A stretch of DNA of 64,000 nucleotides. It comes from Clostridia bacterium. GTDB taxonomy: Bacteria > Bacillota_A > Clostridia > Lachnospirales > Cellulosilyticaceae. The DNA is taken from positions 1 through 64,000 of the forward strand of contig JARBTY010000003.1 in NCBI GenBank assembly GCA_029239935.1, given 5' to 3'. Every line of letters begins with the position of its first letter. Within the stretch, counting starts at the first letter, position 1. Of the stretch, positions 28,126-36,506 are shown in pieces. The translations under genes and the position numbers were made by a program. The notes below the pieces were generated by a model. It saw nothing but the letters and a program-made list of their open reading frames with translations, was not told the origin of the DNA and did not search any database.

Positions 28126-28812
28126 TTAATCCTTAAAATAGTAACCTACCCCCCACTTGGTGTAAATATACTCTGGCTGACCTGGATTAGGTTCTATCTT
28201 TTCACGCAGCCTGCGTACATGTACATCTACTGTACGTACATCCCCTGGATACTCTCTTCCCCATATCGTGTCTAGAAGCTGATCTCTACTGTAGACTTTA
28301 CCAGGATGTGTCGCGAAAAGTTCCAACATATCAAATTCTTTTGCTGTAAGATTGATTTCTTGATTTTTTATAAAGATTCTTCTGCTGTTCACCTCTAAAC
28401 GTAGCTCTCCAACCTCAATGATTTTTTTATTAGGTTCTTTTTCTACATGAACAGCCCTTCTTAAAATAGCTTTGATGCGGGCTTTTAGTTCAAGGATATT
28501 GAAAGGCTTCGTTACATAATCATCTGCACCATATTCAAGACCCATTATCTTATCCATATCCTCACCCTTTGCTGTAAGCATAATAATGGGAATACTTGAA
28601 AATTCTCTCACCAGCTGACATACCTCTAAGCCGTTATACTTTGGAAGCATTACATCTAATATCATCACATCATATTTTCCATTTTTTACATAATTAAGTG
28701 CTTCTTCACCATCATAGGCTGCATCCACTTCCCAACCTTCTTGCTGAAGACTAAATTTTATCCCTTTAACAATTAATTTTTCATCATCAACAACTAAAAT
28801 TTTACTATTCAT
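28126..28812 (-). CDS. OmpR/PhoB-family response regulator
   Basis: The 228-residue protein has a receiver domain with phospho-acceptor D53 (ILDVMLPKYNG) and VTKPF lysine, and a C-terminal winged helix ending DVRTVDVHVRRLREK and KWGVGYYF. It resembles WalR/PhoP-like regulators, but the neighbourhood (no yycH/yycI, no phosphate genes) does not identify which. It is followed by its kinase and lies 15 bases after comEA. Confidence 0.92.
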   Translation of the reverse strand: MNSKILVVDDEKLIVKGIKFSLQQEGWEVDAAYDGEEALNYVKNGKYDVMILDVMLPKYNGLEVCQLVREFSSIPIIMLTAKGEDMDKIMGLEYGADDYVTKPFNILELKARIKAILRRAVHVEKEPNKKIIEVGELRLEVNSRRIFIKNQEINLTAKEFDMLELFATHPGKVYSRDQLLDTIWGREYPGDVRTVDVHVRRLREKIEPNPGQPEYIYTKWGVGYYFKD

Positions 28813-28827
28813 CGCTTATCCTCCTTT

Positions 28828-29541
28828 TTATAATGTTATAAGTGGCTTAATCTTTGCCAGTGTTTTTTCTCCAATCCCCGACACATCAAGTAACTCATCA
28901 ATTGTGTTAAAGCCTCCCATAGCCAAACGATACTCCATAATGGCCTGAGCCTTAACTTCTCCAATTCCCGGAAGCGTTTGAAGTTCTTCGATGGTTGCAT
29001 TATTTATACTTACTGTCTGCGAAGATTGATCTTGATTACTCGCAGACTTGTCTGTACCTGTATCTTGGAAAACCCCCATATCTTTATTTTCGTATGAAAT
29101 GAAGTATTTGTCAATTTCTTCACCTATTTTAGGAATATATATTTTTTGATTAGGTATGATGGGGCTAGCTAAATTTAAATAGCTGGAATCAGCCTCCTCT
29201 GTCAGTCCGCCACCAGCTTTGACAACATCGTTAATAATGGCTGTTGACTCAACATAGTATACTGCTGGATGAAGTATTTCACCACATATATAAACAGGCA
29301 CTTTGGAAGGTGCTGGCGAGGGCATAACTTCTTTTGCAGATGCAGGTTCATTTATTTGTTCTGAAGTGACAGATGTTAGACTTTCCTCCTTTGGCCAGGT
29401 TTTCTCTTGGTTTTTTAGTACACTCAATTGAACTTCTAAAGCTTTGCTTTGAGAATCTTTAAAAAGATACCACCCTATATTACATGTCACAACTATTAAA
29501 AAAATTATAATCACTTTATACTTTTTGAATAATTCTACCAT
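28828..29541 (-). CDS. comEA: ComEA-like DNA-binding protein
   Basis: The 237-residue protein has an N-terminal membrane anchor (about 8-25), a linker, an SLBB domain (about 80-150, VYICGEILHPAVY) and C-terminal helix-hairpin-helix repeats (LPGIGEVKAQAIMEYR; VSGIGEKTLAKIKPLI). ComEA binds incoming double-stranded DNA at the outer face of the membrane during transformation. Start is the ATG at 29541 with AGAGGTGA before it. It heads a run that continues through a two-component system to comEC. Confidence 0.88.
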   Translation of the reverse strand: MVELFKKYKVIIIFLIVVTCNIGWYLFKDSQSKALEVQLSVLKNQEKTWPKEESLTSVTSEQINEPASAKEVMPSPAPSKVPVYICGEILHPAVYYVESTAIINDVVKAGGGLTEEADSSYLNLASPIIPNQKIYIPKIGEEIDKYFISYENKDMGVFQDTGTDKSASNQDQSSQTVSINNATIEELQTLPGIGEVKAQAIMEYRLAMGGFNTIDELLDVSGIGEKTLAKIKPLITL

Positions 29542-29656
29542 AGAATCACCTCTTACACAAAGTGTTAACATATTTTTAATAAATTAGACTATTTAGCCTT
29601 ACTAAATTTATACAAGTCTGTTATACTATATGAGGTGAAAGGAGTATAGTCGACAT

Positions 29657-30973
29657 ATGAAACATAAAATATCAATATTTCTAAGTATATTAATTGTATT
29701 AGTAGGGAGTATGCCAATCAATTTATCCGCCTCTCCTGCTGCCCCAAATCCTCCAGTCATTGCGGCTGAATCGGCCATCCTAATAGATGCTAAAACCAAA
29801 GCTATATTATACGAAAAAAATGCTTATCAAAAGCAATATCCTGCAAGTATTACGAAACTTATGACAGCCTTGTTAGCTATTGAAAATTTATCACCTACAG
29901 ATATCATTACGTTTTCTAAAGAAGCCATTTTTGGTATTGAACGTGGCAGCAGCCATATTGGTATGGATGTAGGTGAACAGATAACTGTAGATCAAGCTTT
30001 GCACGGCATTCTTCTAATGTCTGCTAATGAAGTAGCCAATGGCCTTGCTGAAACAATCAGCGGATCTATTGAAAATTTTGCTATCAAAATGACTGACCGT
30101 GCCAAAGAGCTCGGTGCTCAAAATACTCATTTTATGAATCCCCATGGATTACACGATAATGACCATTATACCACCGCTTACGATATGGCGCTTATCACCA
30201 GCTATATTTATAATAACTCTTATTTTGCTGAGATAATGAGTCATATAACCTATCAAATCCCTAGTACAAACAAGGTGTCTGAGATTCGTTATCTTTCTCA
30301 GCAGCATGGGCTTATGAATAAGCAGCGTAATAGCCAAATGTATAGAGCGGATGTCATTGGTGGCAAAACTGGCTATACTGATATCTCAAGGCATACCTTG
30401 GTGACAGTTGCTAAACATGGAGAGATTGAACTAATAGCTGTGATTTTGAAATCTGAAAGAGATTCACTTTATACGGATACAAATGCTTTATTAGATTATG
30501 GTATAAACTCCTACAAAGAGCTTACGCTTCACAGCCCTAATGTTACGCTTAAAACACTTCCTATGTATACGATTAAAAGTGGACAACTTTATCAAGCAGG
30601 GAATTGTTCGATTTCAGTAGAAGCCCCACTATCTATTCTTGTCAGCAAAGATATAAAAGAAAGAGATATCGTTACAGATATTACACTCCCAGACTATATA
30701 GAAATTGGCAAAAATAAGGGGGCTGTTGTTGGAAGTATTACGTATCTCCACGATAATAAAATATTGGCAAAAAACAATCTTCTTATAAAAGATGTTGAAT
30801 TTTTACCTTCTCCTTATGCTACTGTATTACCAGTACAAAATAAAATTTTGCCACATATCCCTCTTTACCTGATAGTTGCTCCTTTTATCATTATTTTTTC
30901 TTGCTTTTTGTTTTTAAAAAATAGAAAACATCGCAGAAAAACTAAACTTAAATTTAATAAACATATAAGATAA
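29657..30973 (+). CDS. D-alanyl-D-alanine carboxypeptidase (DacF-like PBP)
   Basis: The 438-residue protein has a signal peptide, an S11 peptidase domain with SITK (SxxK), SAN (SxN) and KTG (GGKTGYTD) motifs, a beta-rich C-terminal domain, and a C-terminal membrane helix followed by basic residues (KNRKHRRKTKLK). It trims the terminal D-Ala from peptidoglycan stem peptides. The C-terminal anchor is a true helix rather than the amphipathic type of PBP5. AAAGGAG lies 12 bases before the ATG. A weak TATACT precedes it. Vegetative DacA versus sporulation DacF is not decided. Confidence 0.9.
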   Translation: MKHKISIFLSILIVLVGSMPINLSASPAAPNPPVIAAESAILIDAKTKAILYEKNAYQKQYPASITKLMTALLAIENLSPTDIITFSKEAIFGIERGSSHIGMDVGEQITVDQALHGILLMSANEVANGLAETISGSIENFAIKMTDRAKELGAQNTHFMNPHGLHDNDHYTTAYDMALITSYIYNNSYFAEIMSHITYQIPSTNKVSEIRYLSQQHGLMNKQRNSQMYRADVIGGKTGYTDISRHTLVTVAKHGEIELIAVILKSERDSLYTDTNALLDYGINSYKELTLHSPNVTLKTLPMYTIKSGQLYQAGNCSISVEAPLSILVSKDIKERDIVTDITLPDYIEIGKNKGAVVGSITYLHDNKILAKNNLLIKDVEFLPSPYATVLPVQNKILPHIPLYLIVAPFIIIFSCFLFLKNRKHRRKTKLKFNKHIR

Positions 30974-30977
30974 TTAT

Positions 30978-31022
30978 AAAAGCACCTAAAACATTTTTAT
31001 TGATTGTGTTCTAGGTGCTTTT
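30978..31022. terminator. bidirectional terminator between dac gene and rsfS
   Basis: A 16-bp stem with one mismatch (30978-30993 with 31007-31022), outer AAAA/TTTT on both sides, five bases after the plus-strand stop and three before the minus-strand stop. Confidence 0.88.
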
Positions 31023-31024
31023 AA

Positions 31025-31372
31025 TTAAAAGGTGATAACTTTTGCATCTTTCCAGAGTCTATCTAGAGCATAAAATGCAGCATCTTCTTGATGTAAAATA
31101 TGCACGATAACATATCCGTAATCTAACAAAATCCATTTTGCTGTAGAACCACCTTCTTTTTGGAGAAGAATTAATTCTTTATCTGATGTAAGTACTTTTT
31201 CTATCTCATCCGCAATGGCCTGAGTCTGCCTTATATTACTTGCAACCGCAATAATAAAAATATCCGTTAAAGTTGTAAGTTCATGAACATCTAGTATTTG
31301 TATACTACTTGCACTCTTGCTATTAATGATATCATATATCTTTTCAGCCAGTGTCACTGTGTTTTTATTCAA
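31025..31372 (-). CDS. rsfS: ribosome silencing factor RsfS
   Basis: A protein of the Iojap/RsfS family (about 115 residues) with the conserved ILDVHEL and the late DYGYVIVHIL. It binds L14 and blocks 30S-50S joining when nutrients are scarce. An ATG at 31393 overlaps the preceding stop but has no binding site; AAAGGAG (31384-31390) points instead to a TTG at 31372, which also matches the family N-terminus. In Bacillus it follows nadD-yqeK directly; here an antiporter gene intervenes. Confidence 0.88.
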   Translation of the reverse strand: MNKNTVTLAEKIYDIINSKSASSIQILDVHELTTLTDIFIIAVASNIRQTQAIADEIEKVLTSDKELILLQKEGGSTAKWILLDYGYVIVHILHQEDAAFYALDRLWKDAKVITF

Positions 31373-31392
31373 GTTATTAAAATCTCCTTTCA

Positions 31393-32370
31393 TTAAGTAG
31401 GTAAAATACTCATCTGCGTTAATATTAAGTAACCGTAATAAATGACAAACATAATCAAAAAAAGCCGTCCTTCATTTTTTGAAATCGTACGTTCAGATTT
31501 ACTAAATATATACAAAACAACTGTAGCGAAAATCATAACCATTAAATCAAGACCTATTGCATCTTTAGGTATAATATGACCAAATAATGCCGAAGGTACT
31601 CCAATTACAAAACATATATTAAAAATATTACTTCCAATAATATTGCCTATAGCCAAATCTTGTTTTCCTTTTTGGGCCGCTATAACAGACGTTACAAGCT
31701 CTGGAAGCGATGTACCAAAAGCCACTATTGTTAAGGCTATAAAGCGCTGGCTAATGCCCATAAAAACTGCTATTTTTGTTGACGCGTCTACTACAAAGTT
31801 CCCCCCTATGATAATGGCAATGAGACCAAAAGCTGTGTAAATACATGCCGCTTTAAAACTATATTTGGCCTCTACCTCTTCACTCTGACCATTTTTAGCC
31901 AATTGGACAAGATAAAATATAAAAACAGCGAAAAAAATAAGGATAACAAAGCCGTCTCCTCTAGAAATCATATTGATCTCTCCGCTTTGAAATGACTTAT
32001 CTAAAAATAGAATACTCATTAGAAGAGATACCAAAAATAAAAAAGGGATTTCTTTTTTTATTGTATCATTTTGAACCTTAATAGCACCAATACATGCTGA
32101 AATTCCTAAAATAAGTAGAATATTTAATATATTGCTCCCTATAACATTGCCCAATACTATGTCACTATTGTGAGTTATCATCGCCTTAATACTCACAGCG
32201 GCTTCTGGAGCACTTGTGCCAAACGCCACTATCGTAAGACCAATTAAGATATCCGGTACATTGAGATGTTTAGCAATGGATGAAGCTCCCTCAACAAAAT
32301 AATCTGCTCCTTTAATAAGCACAATAAACCCTAAAATAAGAATAATAGTTTGAATAAATGGGGTACTCAT
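31393..32370 (-). CDS. calcium/sodium antiporter (CaCA family, YrbG-like)
   Basis: The 325-residue membrane protein has about ten helices in two inverted repeats, each carrying the CaCA alpha-repeat (GTSAPEAAVS and GTSLPELVTS) and GNVIGSN / GNIIGSN motifs that bind cations. It exchanges Ca2+ for Na+ or H+ across the cytoplasmic membrane. Start at the ATG 32370 with AGGAG five bases away. It lies between nadD-yqeK and rsfS and is probably co-transcribed with them. Confidence 0.92.
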   Translation of the reverse strand: MSTPFIQTIILILGFIVLIKGADYFVEGASSIAKHLNVPDILIGLTIVAFGTSAPEAAVSIKAMITHNSDIVLGNVIGSNILNILLILGISACIGAIKVQNDTIKKEIPFLFLVSLLMSILFLDKSFQSGEINMISRGDGFVILIFFAVFIFYLVQLAKNGQSEEVEAKYSFKAACIYTAFGLIAIIIGGNFVVDASTKIAVFMGISQRFIALTIVAFGTSLPELVTSVIAAQKGKQDLAIGNIIGSNIFNICFVIGVPSALFGHIIPKDAIGLDLMVMIFATVVLYIFSKSERTISKNEGRLFLIMFVIYYGYLILTQMSILPT

Positions 32371-32395
32371 AATATCTCCTTTTCTTACCTGTTTA

Positions 32396-33616
32396 TCATT
32401 TGGAATCATATAGCTTATATTCTGCTATAAGCTCATGGGTTATAGGATGTATCTCTTCTTTTAATATGTTTGTTACATAATTATATGATGATGAAAGGGC
32501 TCTATACATGGCTCTGTTTAAGTCATACAAAGCTAGATTTTTAATTTGCTCTTTGCCTTTATACGGACTTCTTCCCTCTTCTGTCATATCAGCTAAATAA
32601 ATAACTTTTTCCAGATCACCCATCCCGAATCGGCCTACTGTATGATATTTAATACTATCTAAAACAGCTGGTTTATAAATACCCCACTCATTCTCTAGGA
32701 GGGCCGCTCCAAGTTTCCCATGGGCTAAATCCATATGAAGGGTTTCAAATGCATCCAGCTCAACAGCATATTTTTCACATAAAGCCGCCTTGTCCTGTAC
32801 GGAAAGTTCTTTGGCAACATCGTGGAATAAGGCCGCAATAAACACTTCATCATAGTCTAATTGATAAATCTTTGCAAGCTCCAAAGCCATTTCAATGACA
32901 CCTTTTGTATGGGCATAACGTTTAGGAGACATTTTTGAAGCCACATATTGGCACATATGTTCTCTTTCTTGAGGGGTAAGACATATTCTGTATTCATAAA
33001 GATTATATTTTTTGATATAATTTTCAACTTCCTCTGGCACTAAATATTTAATAGTTTTCATATGATGAATGCGCTCTCGAATATTAGAAGAGGATATTGC
33101 TAATGCAGGAACTTCCAGAAAATGAATATTGGTCTGATAGGTTCTCTTGAGTTCATCAATCTGAGAAAGCAATTCATTTTTATTATGTCCCGGTCTTGTT
33201 ACAGCTACAAATTCACATAATTGCAGGAGCTTTTCTGATTCCTTCCATGTGAGAATCTTATGAATAGCGTCGGCTCCTGTAATAAAATAAAGTCTTACCG
33301 TTTCACCATACGTCCTCTTAAGTTCTTTAATCGTATCAATGGTATAGGTAACACCTTCCCTATCGATTTCCAACCGAGACACTTTAAAACTTGCATTAGC
33401 CGCTGTAGCTAATACAGTCATAAGATATCTATGCTCACTTGTCGTCATATTGATATTTGATTTATGAGGAGGATGTCCTGTAGGAACAAATATAACTTCA
33501 TCAATATTAAATTCATGCCTTACTTCTTCTGCTGTTACTAAGTGACCGATATGAATAGGATCAAAAGTTCCTCCCATTATCGCCAATTTAGTGATCTTTG
33601 TGCCTTTAACCTCCAT
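32396..33616 (-). CDS. nadD: NadD-YqeK fusion: nicotinate-nucleotide adenylyltransferase with HD phosphohydrolase
   Basis: One 406-residue chain holds two enzymes that are separate genes in Bacillus. Residues 10-200 are NadD with GGTFDPIHIGH (HxGH at 22-25) and ISSSNIRE, joining NaMN and ATP in NAD synthesis. Residues about 210-400 are YqeK with FHDVAKE, an HD-domain enzyme known to split diadenosine tetraphosphate. No stop or frameshift separates them; a short tyrosine-rich linker (NLYEYR) does. AAGGAG precedes the ATG. Confidence 0.92.
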   Translation of the reverse strand: MEVKGTKITKLAIMGGTFDPIHIGHLVTAEEVRHEFNIDEVIFVPTGHPPHKSNINMTTSEHRYLMTVLATAANASFKVSRLEIDREGVTYTIDTIKELKRTYGETVRLYFITGADAIHKILTWKESEKLLQLCEFVAVTRPGHNKNELLSQIDELKRTYQTNIHFLEVPALAISSSNIRERIHHMKTIKYLVPEEVENYIKKYNLYEYRICLTPQEREHMCQYVASKMSPKRYAHTKGVIEMALELAKIYQLDYDEVFIAALFHDVAKELSVQDKAALCEKYAVELDAFETLHMDLAHGKLGAALLENEWGIYKPAVLDSIKYHTVGRFGMGDLEKVIYLADMTEEGRSPYKGKEQIKNLALYDLNRAMYRALSSSYNYVTNILKEEIHPITHELIAEYKLYDSK

Positions 33617-33708
33617 AAAGCGGCTTCTCCTTTGTCTAACTTGTTTATAGATTTTATACCTCTTCTATTATAACCTATTTTTGGAAAATTAAAATATTAA
33701 ATATAAAA

Positions 33709-33742
33709 TATAAGAGTTGACTGTTTTGCATCAACTCTTATA
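33709..33742 (-). terminator. terminator after yhbY
   Basis: A perfect 12-bp stem (33709-33720 with 33731-33742) lies five bases after the yhbY stop; on the minus strand its tail is AT-rich but short of a perfect U-tract, while on the plus strand six T follow. Confidence 0.65.
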
Positions 33743-33746
33743 TTTT

Positions 33747-34046
33747 TTATGGTAAAATAATTTTGGGATTCTTTTTGGAAGGTTTGTAGAAAATAATCTT
33801 TTTACCAATAACCTGTACAGTGATGGAGTGGGTTCTTTCACTGATGATTCCTGCTATATATTGGGGCTCTAAGGAGCAATTGTTCAGTACAGATACCTTT
33901 ACAATCTCTCTTGCATCTAAAGCTAATATAAGGGCTTCTGTTAGCTCAGGTGTAATGCCGTTTTTGCCTATTTGAAATATAGGATCTATTGTTTGAGCCA
34001 AAGATCTTAAATGGGCCCGCTGTTTACTTGAGATAGTTTGCATCAT
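33747..34046 (-). CDS. yhbY: YhbY-type RNA-binding protein (CRM domain)
   Basis: The 99-residue protein is a single CRM domain with the GKNGIT loop (GxxG) used in RNA contact. YhbY/YqeI proteins associate with pre-50S particles. It follows obgE, which is itself a 50S assembly GTPase, and precedes the nadD gene, the standard Firmicutes order. Confidence 0.9.
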   Translation of the reverse strand: MMQTISSKQRAHLRSLAQTIDPIFQIGKNGITPELTEALILALDAREIVKVSVLNNCSLEPQYIAGIISERTHSITVQVIGKKIIFYKPSKKNPKIILP

Positions 34047-34056
34047 CTATTCCTTT

Positions 34057-35334
34057 CTATTTAAAATATTCGAACTCTAGCTCATAAATTCTAACAGAGT
34101 TTCCTTCTTGAATACCTGCTTCTTCCAAAGCATCAATAATGCCTTTTTCACGGAGATATTTTTGAAAAAATGCAAAGCCTTTTTCTGTATCTAAAGCAGT
34201 ATATCCCATCATCTTTTCAACACCCACACCTTCTACTACAAAATAATCTTCTTCTAACTTATTGATGGTGAAAGGTGCATTGGAAAAGTCATTTATTTCT
34301 TCAAACTCCGGTTCAAATATTACATTATGCTCTGGTACTGTTAAGAGTAAATCTGAAATATGCTTTAAAAGTTCTTGTAAATTTTGATTTCCTGCCGCTG
34401 AAATTGGATCAACTTGAATACCCTGTGGTTCAAATTCAGCTTTAAGTCTTTTAATGTTTTCGGAACAGTCTTCTATATCTATTTTATTTGCTGCTATAAT
34501 CTGTGGTTTATCCTGCAAAATAGATTCATTATATAAGTCAATTTCTTTTTGAATTGTATAAATATCTTGTACAGGATCTCGGCCCTCTGTCCCTGCAGCA
34601 TCCACAACATGAACTAAAACTTTAGTTCTCTCTACATGTCTCAGGAAAGCATGCCCTAAACCGATCCCGTCAGCCGCCCCTTCTATAAGTCCTGGGATAT
34701 CTGCCATGACAAACTGTTTGCCATATTGGTTGGTAATAACCCCAAGATTAGGTGCAAGGGTGGTAAAGTGGTAATTAGCTATCTTAGGCTGTGCATTACT
34801 CACCATAGAAAGCAGTGTAGATTTACCTACGTTAGGATAACCTACAAGACCAACGTCTGCAATCATTTTAAGTTCAAGTATAAGCCAATATTCTTTAGCA
34901 GGTTTCCCTTTTTCAGCATATCTTGGGGCCTGTCTTGTCGCAGTTGCAAAATGTTGATTGCCTTTACCGCCTTTACCTCCGCTAAAAATAATCTCTCGCT
35001 GATTTACTTTATGAAGATCCGTAATAACCTTTAAAGATTCAGCCTCTCTTATAACAGTACCTTGTGGCACCCTAATCACTAAGTCTTCTGCATCTTTGCC
35101 ATGGCAACGCTTTTTGCCGCCATTTTCTCCGTCTTTGGCCTTATAATGCCTGACATGTCTAAATTGAATCAGTGTATTCACACCAGGATCCACTTCAAAA
35201 ATAATATGTCCTCCTCTACCGCCATCTCCACCGTCTGGACCACCGTTTGGAACATATTTTTCTCTTCTGAATGATACATGTCCGTCTCCGCCTTTACCGG
35301 AACGAACCAATATTTTGACTTTGTCTACAAACAT
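34057..35334 (-). CDS. obgE: GTPase ObgE/CgtA
   Basis: The 425-residue protein has the glycine-rich Obg fold (1-158), a GTPase domain with GYPNVGKST, DIPG and NKID, and a C-terminal OCT domain (about 345-425) present in Firmicutes. Obg acts in 50S assembly, stress response and, in Bacillus, sporulation initiation. It follows rpmA but after a terminator, so it may have its own promoter. Confidence 0.96.
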   Translation of the reverse strand: MFVDKVKILVRSGKGGDGHVSFRREKYVPNGGPDGGDGGRGGHIIFEVDPGVNTLIQFRHVRHYKAKDGENGGKKRCHGKDAEDLVIRVPQGTVIREAESLKVITDLHKVNQREIIFSGGKGGKGNQHFATATRQAPRYAEKGKPAKEYWLILELKMIADVGLVGYPNVGKSTLLSMVSNAQPKIANYHFTTLAPNLGVITNQYGKQFVMADIPGLIEGAADGIGLGHAFLRHVERTKVLVHVVDAAGTEGRDPVQDIYTIQKEIDLYNESILQDKPQIIAANKIDIEDCSENIKRLKAEFEPQGIQVDPISAAGNQNLQELLKHISDLLLTVPEHNVIFEPEFEEINDFSNAPFTINKLEEDYFVVEGVGVEKMMGYTALDTEKGFAFFQKYLREKGIIDALEEAGIQEGNSVRIYELEFEYFK

Positions 35335-35390
35335 AACATCACTTCCTTCCTACATAGTTTGTACACTTTTTATCTATTTCATAATGCATA

Positions 35391-35424
35391 AAAAGAAGGT
35401 TTCAATCAATTATTGAAACCTTCT
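35391..35424 (-). terminator. terminator after rpmA
   Basis: A perfect 13-bp stem (35394-35406 with 35412-35424), loop of five, followed on the minus strand by four U. It ends the rplU-prp-rpmA operon before obgE. Confidence 0.82.
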
Positions 35425-35431
35425 AGAGTAA

Positions 35432-35722
35432 TTATGCTTCTTGTGCAACTGGGTATACAGAAACTTGTTTCTTATCTCTGCCTTTACGTTCAAATTTAAC
35501 TTTTCCATCCGATAATGCAAACAGTGTATCATCTCCACCGCGTCCTACATTTTCACCAGGATGAATTTTTGTTCCTCTTTGACGATATAAAATATTACCA
35601 GCTTTTACAAATTGTCCATCTGCTCTTTTAGCACCTAAACGTTTTGATTCAGAGTCACGACCATTTTTAGTAGATCCTACTCCTTTTTTATGAGCAAAAA
35701 ACTGAAGGTCTAAACGTAACAT
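35432..35722 (-). CDS. rpmA: 50S ribosomal protein L27 with cleavable N-terminus
   Basis: The 96-residue protein carries the Firmicutes extension [14 protein letters not shown]; in Staphylococcus the equivalent is cut after the FFA-type motif by Prp to expose the residues that reach the peptidyl-transferase centre. Start is the ATG at 35722 with AGGAGGTGA upstream. The gene for the protease lies immediately upstream and the stop of prp overlaps the binding site, so the two are coupled. Confidence 0.95.
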   Translation of the reverse strand: MLRLDLQFFAHKKGVGSTKNGRDSESKRLGAKRADGQFVKAGNILYRQRGTKIHPGENVGRGGDDTLFALSDGKVKFERKGRDKKQVSVYPVAQEA

Positions 35723-35727
35723 ATAAC

Positions 35728-36069
35728 TCACCTCCTAATAGTTTGAATTTGTATATAGTTTTCTCCGTACGTTTCTTTAATTGTATTTAATCCTAATATC
35801 ATTGCATCTAATAATATCTGCGAACCTTCGGAATAACTTCCTAACTTGCGTTTTGGAAATTCACAATCTAATAGACCTTGTGAATTGTCAATCTGCTTGA
35901 TGGATGTTTCTTCGTCTGATAATTCTGTGATTGCGTTCACCGTATTAAATGTCAATATACTTACAGCAGCACATATGATATCAGACCCATGACTAGAATA
36001 GCCTGAATGTCCTTCTATCTTAAAGCGCCATAACAAATCATTTTGATAATATAAACTTGCACAAATCAT
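35728..36069 (-). CDS. prp: ribosomal-processing cysteine protease Prp
   Basis: The 113-residue protein has the Prp catalytic pair in [19 protein letters not shown]21 and C33. It removes the N-terminal extension of L27. It sits between rplU and rpmA, as in nearly all Firmicutes that have the extended L27. Confidence 0.93.
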   Translation of the reverse strand: MICASLYYQNDLLWRFKIEGHSGYSSHGSDIICAAVSILTFNTVNAITELSDEETSIKQIDNSQGLLDCEFPKRKLGSYSEGSQILLDAMILGLNTIKETYGENYIQIQTIRR

Positions 36070-36074
36070 AACAA

Positions 36075-36386
36075 TTAAGCTTCAATAGCTGTAATAGTTA
36101 CTTGAGTGAAAGGTTGACGATGACCACGTTTTTTATGGTAAGTCTTTTTAGCTTTGTATTTGTAAATGATAAGTTTTTTACCTTTACCATCACCTACAAC
36201 ATCTGCTTTTACTGCTGCACCACTTACAAATGGGGTTCCAACAGTTAAAGAATCCTCTTGACCTACTACTAAAACATTATCAAATACAATAGATTCACCA
36301 GCTGCTGCGTTTAACTTTTCAACACAAATGCTGTCTCCAACTTGTACTTTATATTGTTTGCCACCTGTTTCAATAATTGCGTACAT
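36075..36386 (-). CDS. rplU: 50S ribosomal protein L21
   Basis: The 103-residue protein starts [15 protein letters not shown] and ends with the KRGHRQPFT motif, both L21 signatures. It binds 23S rRNA. It is first in the rplU-prp-rpmA operon behind a structured leader and a strong sigma-A promoter. Confidence 0.97.
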   Translation of the reverse strand: MYAIIETGGKQYKVQVGDSICVEKLNAAAGESIVFDNVLVVGQEDSLTVGTPFVSGAAVKADVVGDGKGKKLIIYKYKAKKTYHKKRGHRQPFTQVTITAIEA

Positions 36387-36468
36387 GTGTACACCTCCTC
36401 AATCCGAAAACTCGCCGAATATGGTACTGCAGAGCAGTTTTAGAACCTCTTCGTGCGGCTTAAAACAC
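36387..36468 (-). promoter_or_regulatory. ribosomal protein L21 leader
   Basis: The untranslated leader of rplU contains conserved-looking blocks (CTGCTCTGCAG hairpin, then CCATATTCGGCGAG and TTTTCGGAT) that I recognise as the L21 leader family of Firmicutes. Such leaders are thought to bind L21 and feed back on the operon. The identification is from memory; a covariance search against the L21 leader model would settle it. Confidence 0.6.
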
Positions 36469-36474
36469 TTAAAC

Positions 36475-36503
36475 ATCTTATCATAGTCTGTAAAGCCTGT
36501 CAA
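36475..36503 (-). promoter_or_regulatory. sigma-A promoter of rplU-prp-rpmA
   Basis: On the minus strand a perfect TTGACA (36498-36503), 17 bases, then TAAGAT (36475-36480), directly after the RNase G stop codon. Confidence 0.85.
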
Positions 36504-36506
36504 TGT

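Noticed and set aside
28126..28812. Naming the two-component pair WalRK (YycFG)
   Set aside because: The domain layout fits, but yycH, yycI, yycJ and htrA neighbours are missing and the gene lies among competence genes.
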